A DNA stretch of 5,323 nt from Bacteroidales bacterium (GTDB lineage Bacteria; Bacteroidota; Bacteroidia; Bacteroidales; VadinHA17), in NCBI GenBank assembly GCA_013314865.1, contig JABUEV010000199.1, positions 1 to 5,323 of the forward strand, written 5' to 3'. Each line of letters opens with the position of its first letter. Position 1 is the stretch's first letter. This document shows positions 1 through 5,323 of the stretch, in pieces. A program made the position numbers and the translations under genes. The notes beneath the pieces were generated by a model. That model had not been told where the DNA came from, did not search any database, and saw only the letters and a list, made by a program, of their open reading frames with translations.

Positions 1-1041
1 AAGTGCAGGTTCAAAACATGCAGTAGTGTTTTTAGTAACGGAGTTTTTAAGCTGGTGCAGGCCGTAACCGATAGCAAGCTTTGCCGCAATGAATGCAAGA
101 GGATATCCGGTGGCTTTGGATGCAAGTGCACTCGAGCGCGAGAGCCGCGCATTAACCTCTATAACCCTGTAATCTTCTGAATCGGGAGACAGTGCATACT
201 GCACATTGCATTCCCCTATAACACCTATATGCCTGATAATCTTTATTGACAGCTCCCTGAGTTTGTGGTATTCACTGTTTGTAAGAGTCTGTGACGGTGC
301 AACAACTATGCTTTCGCCGGTATGAATTCCGAGAGGGTCGAAATTCTCCATATTGCATACTGTTATGCAATTGTCATATCTGTCGCGGACTACTTCATAT
401 TCAACTTCCTTCCATCCTTTGAGTGATTCTTCAACAAGTATCTGACTGCTGTAGGCAAAGGCTTTTGCAGCCAGGCTTGAAAGCTCGCCAGCATCAGATG
501 CAAACCCGCTTCCCTGACCTCCTAGAGCATATGCAGCTCTGATAATAACCGGATATCCAAGGGATCCGGCCGCAGACACTGCATCTTCCACTGAAGTCAC
601 AGCAAAGCTTTTCGGAGTTTTTATGTTTATCTGATCAAGCTTCTTTACAAATAATTCACGGTCCTCAGTGTCAATTATTGATTCCACAGGAGTGCCAAGG
701 ACTTTAACTCCATACTTTTCAAAAACTCCTGACCTGAACAATTCGGTTCCGCAGTTTAGAGCTGTCTGTCCGCCGAAGGAAAGCAGTATGCCGTCAGGCT
801 TTTCCTGCGATATCACTTTTTCGACAAAATACGGTGTAACGGGAAGGAAGTAGATTTTGTCGGCCAGATCACCTGATGTTTGTACAGTAGCAATATTGGG
901 ATTTATCAGGATGGTCTTTATTCCCTCTTCACGCAGGGCTTTAAGAGCCTGCGAACCTGAGTAGTCAAACTCACCGGCTTCTCCAATCTTTAGTGCTCCC
1001 GATCCAAGCACTATCACTTTTGTTACATGCTCAGGCATCAT
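1..1041 (-). CDS. carB: Carbamoyl-phosphate synthase large subunit, N-terminal part (partial at left edge)
   Basis: Makes carbamoyl phosphate in the cytoplasm from bicarbonate, two ATP and the ammonia supplied by CarA; the product feeds arginine and pyrimidine synthesis. I translated 347 codons by hand, frame open to base 1, about a third of the usual ~1,070 residues. Visible: preATP-grasp start [19 protein letters not shown] (11-29), [11 protein letters not shown] (88-98), R128 in TEDRE, ATP-grasp loop [13 protein letters not shown] (168-180), HTGES with H240, GECNVQ (276-281) and ligand residues E295, N297, R299 in [15 protein letters not shown]. These correspond by alignment from memory to E. 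coli carboxyphosphate-domain residues. The sequence follows the form seen in Bacteroides and animal CAD rather than E. coli. Start ATG at 1039-1041; ATG at 1036-1038 and GTG at 1054-1056 are alternatives, and an in-frame TGA lies further upstream. No Shine-Dalgarno is seen. Divergent from argR. Confidence 0.97.
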   Translation of the reverse strand, partial: MMPEHVTKVIVLGSGALKIGEAGEFDYSGSQALKALREEGIKTILINPNIATVQTSGDLADKIYFLPVTPYFVEKVISQEKPDGILLSFGGQTALNCGTELFRSGVFEKYGVKVLGTPVESIIDTEDRELFVKKLDQINIKTPKSFAVTSVEDAVSAAGSLGYPVIIRAAYALGGQGSGFASDAGELSSLAAKAFAYSSQILVEESLKGWKEVEYEVVRDRYDNCITVCNMENFDPLGIHTGESIVVAPSQTLTNSEYHKLRELSIKIIRHIGVIGECNVQYALSPDSEDYRVIEVNARLSRSSALASKATGYPLAFIAAKLAIGYGLHQLKNSVTKNTTACFEPAL

Positions 1042-1100
1042 CTCTGTTTTAACCACCAAAAATAAAATATTTTTCTTTCAGGACTATTACATTAATAGAA

Positions 1101-1118
1101 AATGTATAAATTTGCAAA
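1101..1118. promoter_or_regulatory. ARG box 1 (ArgR operator half)
   Basis: The 14-bp core TGTATAAATTTGCA (1103-1116) matches the known ArgR consensus TGNATWWWWATNCA at every position but one (T instead of A at 1112). It overlaps the predicted -7 boxes of both argR and carB, so bound ArgR should block both promoters. It lies 3 bp from the second 18-bp box, the classical spacing of paired ARG boxes that are bound by one ArgR hexamer. Confidence 0.85.
1107..1114 (+). promoter_or_regulatory. Predicted argRGH promoter, -7 box (Bacteroidota type)
   Basis: TAAATTTG fits the Bacteroidota -7 consensus TAnnTTTG exactly and would place transcription start near 1119-1122, giving an untranslated leader of only about 11-14 bases. 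I find no convincing TTTG -33 element at the expected 19-21 bp upstream (around 1084-1087), so the promoter may be weak, or the true start may differ. Confidence 0.5.
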
Positions 1119-1147
1119 ATTAATGTATAAATATGCAAAAATCAAAA
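1115..1147 (-). promoter_or_regulatory. Predicted carB promoter (-33 and -7 boxes)
   Basis: Read on the minus strand, TTTTG (1147 to 1143) and TAATTTTG (1122 to 1115) match the Bacteroidota -33 (TTTG) and -7 (TAnnTTTG) elements with a 20-bp spacer, inside the known 19-21 bp range. The start would fall near 1108-1111, giving a carB leader of about 70 bases. The -33 box lies within argR codons 4-5, and ARG boxes 1 and 2 cover the -7 box and spacer, implying arginine repression of carB. Confidence 0.6.
1122..1139. promoter_or_regulatory. ARG box 2 (ArgR operator half, covers the argR start codon)
   Basis: The core TGTATAAATATGCA (1124-1137) is an exact match to TGNATWWWWATNCA. The argR ATG at 1133-1135 sits inside it. 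Centre-to-centre distance to box 1 is 21 bp, two helical turns, so both boxes present the same DNA face. It lies in the spacer of the predicted carB promoter and around the predicted argR transcription start. Confidence 0.88.
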
Positions 1148-1627
1148 CGCCTTGTTGCAATTGAAAAGATAATTCAGGAGGAGAAAGTTCTGTCGCAGGA
1201 GGAACTTCTGAAAAAACTCCGGAGAAAAGGTTTTAACTGCACACAGGCCACTCTGTCGAGGAATCTCAGAGAGATAGGCGTGATAAGAATTCCTGACGGT
1301 TCCGGAAGTTACAGGTATGCCCTGCCACTCAATGCAATTGAAACAGATGATACTGAAAGACCTGGCATAAACATGCTTCCTGTAATACGCGGGATAACTG
1401 ACGCCAAAGGGCTTGTGCTTGTGAAGACTCTTCCCGGGAATGCAAATTCCACTGCCTGGGCAATAGATAATGCCGGAAGATATGAAATTGCCGGCACAGT
1501 GGCAGGAGACGACACTATTCTTGTAATTCCGCGCGACAGGGTTTCTCTCAGGCAGGTTCATGCCTGCCTCGAAAAAATATTTCCCGGACTACATGAATAT
1601 ATTGCAAAAAAATCCAGACATAGCTGA
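1133..1627 (+). CDS. argR: Arginine repressor ArgR
   Basis: DNA-binding regulator that forms hexamers with arginine and represses arginine synthesis genes. Its 164 residues are close to the usual ~150-160. The N-terminal winged helix-turn-helix (about 1-65) includes the recognition segment CTQATLSRNLREIGVIRIP (36-54). The C-terminal oligomerisation and arginine-binding domain (about 85-155) has KTLPGNANSTAWAIDN (98-113) and GTVAGDDTILVI, whose D126-D127 pair is the arginine ligand in the family. The start is well fixed: an in-frame TAA at 1121-1123 lies three codons upstream, and the next in-frame ATG is residue 81, beyond the DNA-binding domain. That start codon lies inside ARG box 2, so autoregulation is expected. 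First gene of an apparent argR-argG-argH operon; about 12 C-terminal residues rich in K, H and S extend past the usual end. Confidence 0.96.
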   Translation: MQKSKRLVAIEKIIQEEKVLSQEELLKKLRRKGFNCTQATLSRNLREIGVIRIPDGSGSYRYALPLNAIETDDTERPGINMLPVIRGITDAKGLVLVKTLPGNANSTAWAIDNAGRYEIAGTVAGDDTILVIPRDRVSLRQVHACLEKIFPGLHEYIAKKSRHS

Positions 1628-1667
1628 TATTTAATAGTTTATACTACAAATTAATAATTGTAAGAGC

Positions 1668-2912
1668 ATGAAAGAAAAAGTCGTATTGGCGTACAGCGGA
1701 GGACTTGACACCTCTGTTATTCTCAAATGGTTAATAGACAAAAATTATGATGTAATTGCATTCGTTGCCGATGTTGGTCAGGCAGAGGATTTTGACGAGT
1801 GCCGTAAAAAGGCTCTCCAGCTTGGTGCAAGCAAAGTTGTGATAAAGGACCTGAAAAAAGTGTTTGTTGATGAGTATGTAATGAAGGCAATTATGGCAAA
1901 TGCCATATATGAAGACAGGTATCTGCTTGGCACTGCACTGGCACGGCCGCTTATAGCAAAGACCCAGATAGAGGTTGCAAATGAAGAAGGTGCCACTGCA
2001 GTTGCACACGGTGCCACCGGAAAAGGAAACGATCAGGTAAGGTTCGAGCTCTGCTATTATGCCCTCAGACCTGACATTAAGGTGATCTCTCCCTGGAAAG
2101 ACAGGGAGTTTCTGAATACATTCAAGGGACGTACGGATCTGCTGAAATATGCTGCGGAAAAAAAGATACCTGTTAAAGCTAGCATCGACAAACCATACAG
2201 CGAAGATGACAATCTTATGCATATAAGTCATGAAGCAGGAATTCTTGAAGACCCCATGTATTCAGTTCAGAAAAGCATGCTTCAGAAAATGGTTCTGCCT
2301 CAGGATGCCCCTGATAAAGAAACACGTATTGTAATTCATTTCAAGGATGGAATACCGGTCAAGGTCGTAAACAAGGATGACGGGACTGTCAAGGAGGATT
2401 CTCTAGAGATGTTTTTATATCTCAATGAGCTTGCAGGCAAAAACGGGATAGGTCTCCTTGATATGGTTGAAAACAGGTTTGTGGGAATAAAGTCAAGGGG
2501 TGTTTATGAAACACCTGCGGCGACTGTCCTCCACATAGCGCATAAAGACATTGAAGGAATTGCCATGGACCGCGAAGTAATGCGACTTGTAAATATGCTT
2601 GCGCCGAAATTTGCAGAGCTTATTTATAACGGTTTCTGGTTCAGCCCGGAAATGGATTTCTTAATGGCTGCCATTGAAAAAAGCCAGGAATTGATTGACG
2701 GCAGTGTGCACCTTTGTCTTTATAAGGGCAATGTCCTCATTGAAGGACGCGAATCTCCTTCTTCTCTTTACAACAAGGAACTTTCGAGCATGGATATTGA
2801 AGGAGGCTTTGACCAGACCGACAGCAAGGGATTCATCAGGATCAATGCTATCAGACTTATGGCTCACCGTGCAATTGTGGAGGCAAGTAAAAAGAAAAAA
2901 ACTGTCTCCTGA
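1668..2912 (+). CDS. argG: Argininosuccinate synthase
   Basis: Joins citrulline and aspartate, using ATP, to make argininosuccinate, the penultimate step of arginine synthesis, in the cytoplasm. Length 414 residues, close to human ASS1 (412) and shorter than the E. coli type (447). Visible: N-type pyrophosphatase loop AYSGGLDTS (8-16), [14 protein letters not shown] (81-94), the aspartate/citrulline-binding [14 protein letters not shown] (114-127), the citrulline-side motif [17 protein letters not shown] and a C-terminal [10 protein letters not shown] segment. Several stretches ([30 protein letters not shown]) follow the animal enzyme closely and differ from the Bacteroides ArgG I remember. 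It starts 40 bp after argR with no Shine-Dalgarno, and the gap shows no ARG box or terminator, so it is probably cotranscribed with argR. The C-terminus ends in a lysine run (KKKKTVS). Confidence 0.98.
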   Translation: MKEKVVLAYSGGLDTSVILKWLIDKNYDVIAFVADVGQAEDFDECRKKALQLGASKVVIKDLKKVFVDEYVMKAIMANAIYEDRYLLGTALARPLIAKTQIEVANEEGATAVAHGATGKGNDQVRFELCYYALRPDIKVISPWKDREFLNTFKGRTDLLKYAAEKKIPVKASIDKPYSEDDNLMHISHEAGILEDPMYSVQKSMLQKMVLPQDAPDKETRIVIHFKDGIPVKVVNKDDGTVKEDSLEMFLYLNELAGKNGIGLLDMVENRFVGIKSRGVYETPAATVLHIAHKDIEGIAMDREVMRLVNMLAPKFAELIYNGFWFSPEMDFLMAAIEKSQELIDGSVHLCLYKGNVLIEGRESPSSLYNKELSSMDIEGGFDQTDSKGFIRINAIRLMAHRAIVEASKKKKTVS

Positions 2913-2921
2913 TAAATATTC

Positions 2922-2929
2922 TATATTTG
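2922..2929 (+). promoter_or_regulatory. Possible internal -7 box ahead of argH
   Basis: TATATTTG in the 34-bp argG-argH gap matches TAnnTTTG and would give a short leader before the argH ATG. There is no TTTG at the expected -33 distance; that region is an A-run inside argG. The gap is A/T-rich, so a chance match is likely. Confidence 0.2.
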
Positions 2930-2946
2930 AAAATAAACACTTCAAA

Positions 2947-4302
2947 ATGAAACTCTGGGAAAAAGGAATCCGTACCGAACCTTCCATAATCGAGTTTACT
3001 TCCGGAAGCGACAGGGAAACTGATCTGCTACTTACCCGATGGGATATTGTCGGCTCGATGGCTCATGCAGTGATGCTTGAGACTGTTGGTCTCTTGACTC
3101 ACAATGATGCTCATGACCTCCTGACGGCACTTCAGTCACTCATGCTTACAGACAAGGAAAAAGGGATAAAAATCGAACCCGGAGTCGAGGATATTCATTC
3201 CCAGATTGAGAAAGAGCTTATAGCATTGATCGGAGACAAAGGCAAGAAGATACACACAGGCCGTTCAAGGAATGACCAGGTTCAGGTTGATATCCGTCTC
3301 TACCTGAGACATGAGACTGACAGACTGGCCTATCTCATTAAAAATCTTTTCCTGAAGCTGAATGCCCTGAGCGGAAAGTACAAGGAAGTTTTCCTGCCGG
3401 GATATACTCATATGCAGCCTGCCATGCTTTCTTCCTTCGGCCAATGGTTCGGGGCATACTCCGAAGCTCTGGCCGATGACATACACCTTTTGGCAGGGGC
3501 AAGGAAAACAATAAACAGGAATCCTCTTGGTACAGCAGCAGGTTATGGTACAACACTGCCTCTTGACAGAAAGCTTACAACTGAACTGCTGGGCTTTGAG
3601 AACATGATTTTTAATTCTGCTTATGCAGGACTTAGCAGGGGTAAAGCCGAGCTTGCCGCTGCATCAGCTCTTGCCTCTGTGGCTCAGACCCTGTCAAGGC
3701 TTTCAATGGATATTTGCCTGTTCATGACAGCCGAGTATCATTTCATTGATTTTCCCGACGAACTTGTGACAGGTTCAAGTATAATGCCCCAGAAAAGAAA
3801 CCCGGATGTTTTTGAGCTGATTAGAGCCAGAATGAACCTTGTGCAGGCACTTCCGGTACAAATCTGCATGATTACCGGCAATCTGCCCTCGGGCTACAAC
3901 AGAGACCTTCAGCTTCTTAAACACCTGGTTTTTGATGGTTATTCAGAAGTCGGGCAATCGGTTGAAATATTGCTTCTGATGCTTGAAAGCATAAAGATCA
4001 GGGAGAACATTTTGGAAAATCCGGCATATAACAATATTTACAGCACTGAAGAGGTTAACAGGCTGGTAAGGCAGGGAGTTCCCTTCAGGGATGCATACAG
4101 GCAGGTTGCTGAGAAAATAAAGGAATCGAGTTTTTCCGGCACTTCGCTTTCAGAATACACCCATCATGGAAGTATAGGTAATCTGTGCAATGAGGAAATC
4201 TCACTTTATTTTGAGTCTGCAATGAATGAATTCAGAATCAGAACCCCTGATGAATATGCTGAAGAAATACTGAAAAGAGGAGGTGTCATTCAGAAGCTAT
4301 AA
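2947..4302 (+). CDS. argH: Argininosuccinate lyase
   Basis: Splits argininosuccinate into arginine and fumarate, the last step of arginine synthesis; a cytoplasmic homotetramer of the fumarase/aspartase superfamily. With the start at 2947 it has 451 residues, typical of the family. Visible: N-terminal KLWEKG, DIHSQIE, HTGRSRNDQ (103-111), GYTHMQP (152-158) with catalytic H155, NPLGTAAGYG, and the superfamily signature GSSIMPQKRNP (276-286) whose S278 corresponds to the catalytic serine of the mobile loop. The frame stays open upstream through the end of argG to 2695, but those 84 codons are antisense to nothing and overlap argG in another frame, while MKLWEKG matches the known family N-terminus, so 2947 is chosen. 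It ends tail to tail with carA, overlapping by 6 bp. The protein, including the C-terminal HHGSIGNLCNEEI, resembles Bacteroidota ArgH. Confidence 0.97.
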   Translation: MKLWEKGIRTEPSIIEFTSGSDRETDLLLTRWDIVGSMAHAVMLETVGLLTHNDAHDLLTALQSLMLTDKEKGIKIEPGVEDIHSQIEKELIALIGDKGKKIHTGRSRNDQVQVDIRLYLRHETDRLAYLIKNLFLKLNALSGKYKEVFLPGYTHMQPAMLSSFGQWFGAYSEALADDIHLLAGARKTINRNPLGTAAGYGTTLPLDRKLTTELLGFENMIFNSAYAGLSRGKAELAAASALASVAQTLSRLSMDICLFMTAEYHFIDFPDELVTGSSIMPQKRNPDVFELIRARMNLVQALPVQICMITGNLPSGYNRDLQLLKHLVFDGYSEVGQSVEILLLMLESIKIRENILENPAYNNIYSTEEVNRLVRQGVPFRDAYRQVAEKIKESSFSGTSLSEYTHHGSIGNLCNEEISLYFESAMNEFRIRTPDEYAEEILKRGGVIQKL

Positions 4303-5323
4303 CTCTCCTTTCATTCTTTTTATATTATCAATGAAAATGTCAAACAGAAACTCTGTGTCTGTCGGACCGCCTGAGGCTTCGGGGTGAAACTGGACAGAAA
4401 AGAACGGCAGGGTCTTATGTTTCATCCCCTCGTTTGTGTGGTCGTTCAGGTTAGTGAACCAGGGTTCCCATCCTTCCGGCAGTGTTTTATTGTCGACTGC
4501 ATAGCCGTGGTTCTGTGAAGTTATATATGCCCTGTCAGATCCGGCTTCAAGAACAGGCTGGTTATGGCTTCGGTGGCCGTACTTGAGCTTGTAAGTGTCA
4601 GCGCCTGTGGCGAGTGCCATCAGCTGATTTCCCAGACAGATTCCAAATACCGGCTTCTCACCGGATAGTGAGACTTTGATTTTCCCGACAGTGGCATTAC
4701 ACATTTTTGGATCACCGGGGCCGTTTGAGATAAAAAGCCCGTCGAATTCTTCAGAAAAATAATCATAATCCCATGGCACTCTGATAATAGTGGTGTCCCG
4801 TTTAAGAAGGCTTCTTATTATATTGTATTTGACTCCGCAATCAACGAGGATTATTCTGTATCTGCCTGATCCGTAGATTTTTTTCTCTTTTGTGCTTACT
4901 TCAGCAACAAGGTTGGTCTTATTCGGGTCGCAGAATTCTGTTTCCGTTCCGTCAGGCTCAATTTTCCCCAGCATGGCACCCTTTTCTCTTATTCTCTTGG
5001 TAAGTGATCTGGTATCTATCCCGTATACTCCAGGCACCATATTTTTTCTCAGCCATTCATCAAGGCTTTCTGTAGCATTCCAGTGGCTGTATTCGAAAGA
5101 ATAGTCAGAAACAATCAGACCTGATATGTGTATTGATGAAGACTCATGAAATCTGTACAGGTTGTTTTCTTTCTCCTGGCGCGGAGCTCCGTAATTACCT
5201 ACAAGAGGGTAAGTAAGACATAATATCTGTCCGCGGTATGACGGATCAGTCAGACTTTCGGGGTATCCGGTCATTGCTGTATTGAAGACAACTTCTCCTG
5301 CGGATGCTCTTAAGCATCCGAAT
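4297..5323 (-). CDS. carA: Carbamoyl-phosphate synthase small subunit (partial at right edge)
   Basis: Glutaminase subunit that releases ammonia from glutamine and channels it to CarB. The visible 341 codons lack only a short N-terminus: the reading frame continues past the ATG at 5274 as FGCLRASAGEVVFNTA to the window edge, and the GEVVFNTAMTGYPESLTDPSY block is typical for CarA residues about 20-45. The CPSase small-chain domain is followed by a class I glutamine amidotransferase domain starting near ILVDCGVKYNIIRSLL, with NGPGDP, FGICLGNQ (nucleophile Cys at 4636-4638), YGHRSHNQPV, SQNHGYAV and QFHPEASGGPTDTEFLFD (catalytic His at 4384-4386, Glu at 4378-4380). The whole triad is intact. 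The wording of these motifs strongly resembles Bacteroides CarA. Its promoter is outside the window. The partner carB is on the same strand 3.3 kb away, beyond the opposite-strand argRGH block. Confidence 0.97.
   Translation of the reverse strand, partial: FGCLRASAGEVVFNTAMTGYPESLTDPSYRGQILCLTYPLVGNYGAPRQEKENNLYRFHESSSIHISGLIVSDYSFEYSHWNATESLDEWLRKNMVPGVYGIDTRSLTKRIREKGAMLGKIEPDGTETEFCDPNKTNLVAEVSTKEKKIYGSGRYRIILVDCGVKYNIIRSLLKRDTTIIRVPWDYDYFSEEFDGLFISNGPGDPKMCNATVGKIKVSLSGEKPVFGICLGNQLMALATGADTYKLKYGHRSHNQPVLEAGSDRAYITSQNHGYAVDNKTLPEGWEPWFTNLNDHTNEGMKHKTLPFFSVQFHPEASGGPTDTEFLFDIFIDNIKRMKGEL
5301..5320. repeat. 8-bp perfect inverted repeat in the carA 5' coding part
   Basis: Arms CGGATGCT (5301-5308) and AGCATCCG (5313-5320) are perfectly complementary around a 4-base loop. 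In the carA mRNA this would be a short G/C-containing hairpin a few codons into the gene, inside the segment encoding GCLRASA. A hairpin of this size can arise by chance in a few kilobases, so no function is assigned. Confidence 0.5.

Larger units (their letters stand above)
1042..1132. promoter_or_regulatory. Divergent carB/argR control region
   Basis: This is the only substantial non-coding stretch in the window (91 bp). The argR-proximal part (1101-1140) holds two ARG-box repeats and -7-like elements on both strands. The carB-proximal part (1042-1100) would be the carB leader: it is A/T-rich, contains a 7-bp A/T inverted repeat (arms 1058-1064 and 1068-1074, AAAAATA/TATTTTT) and shows no leader peptide or riboswitch that I can recognise. 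One arginine-sensing operator here could govern both transcription units. Confidence 0.85.

Noticed and set aside
1058..1074. AAAAATA/TATTTTT inverted repeat in the carB leader as a terminator or attenuator
   Set aside because: The stem is purely A/T with a 3-base loop, so it is weak, and no T-run or alternative pairing partner accompanies it. Such repeats are expected in A/T-rich spacers.
1142..1561. 139-codon open frame antisense to argR
   Set aside because: Its translation is rich in Cys, Ser and Asn with no recognisable domain, and it runs wholly opposite a clearly conserved ArgR; it is a shadow frame.
1628..1667. Possible second ARG box or promoter in the argR-argG gap
   Set aside because: The 40 bp are A/T-rich but contain no match to TGNATWWWWATNCA or to TAnnTTTG; cotranscription from the argR promoter is the simpler reading.
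1731..2231. 166-codon open frame antisense to argG
   Set aside because: It mirrors the codon pattern of argG, resembles no family I know, and has no promoter-like sequence or independent context.
2695..2946. argH reading frame stays open for 84 codons upstream, overlapping the argG 3' end, with an A-run (2895-2901) that could suggest an ArgG-ArgH frameshift fusion
   Set aside because: The known family N-terminus begins at the ATG at 2947. The A-run followed by C is not in the phase needed for the standard A AAA AAC -1 slip, and argH lies in the +1 frame relative to argG. The open stretch is a by-product of overlap with argG codons.
1..5323. Mobile element, CRISPR, defence or other undescribed system
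   Set aside because: Nearly every base is accounted for by five intact or edge-cut housekeeping genes and one short control region; no transposase, terminal repeats, spacer arrays, RNA genes or unknown proteins are present.

Overview
The window is a compact arginine/carbamoyl-phosphate locus, almost certainly from a member of the Bacteroidota. Three things point there. The CarA, ArgH and CarB proteins resemble remembered Bacteroides homologues. None of the four visible gene starts has a Shine-Dalgarno sequence. The promoter region between the divergent genes carries TAnnTTTG boxes, the -7 element of that phylum. Assignment below phylum level is not possible by eye.

Layout: bases 1-1041 (minus strand) hold the N-terminal third of carB, the carbamoyl-phosphate synthase large subunit, running off the left edge. 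Bases 1042-1132 are a 91-bp divergent regulatory region. It ends in a tandem pair of ARG boxes, the second of which covers the argR start codon. On the plus strand follow argR (1133-1627), argG (1668-2912) and argH (2947-4302), with 34-40 bp gaps and no visible terminator. On the minus strand, carA (small subunit) enters from the right edge and ends at 4297, overlapping the argH stop tail to tail by 6 bp.

How it works together: CarA and CarB make carbamoyl phosphate from glutamine, bicarbonate and ATP for both arginine and pyrimidine synthesis. ArgG and ArgH turn citrulline plus aspartate into arginine plus fumarate. ArgR senses arginine and should bind the boxes between carB and argR, which would control argRGH and carB together and repress its own gene. 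Ornithine carbamoyltransferase, which links the two halves, is not in the window.

All five genes are well-known housekeeping families, and I see no mobile element, CRISPR array, RNA gene or defence system. The interesting parts are architectural. A 21-bp tandem repeat serves as operator, promoter element and start codon, with the single core difference between copies falling on the functional base. An inverted argRGH block sits between carA and carB, which are usually adjacent. The argH and carA stop codons overlap. ArgG and CarB are of the form seen in animals.
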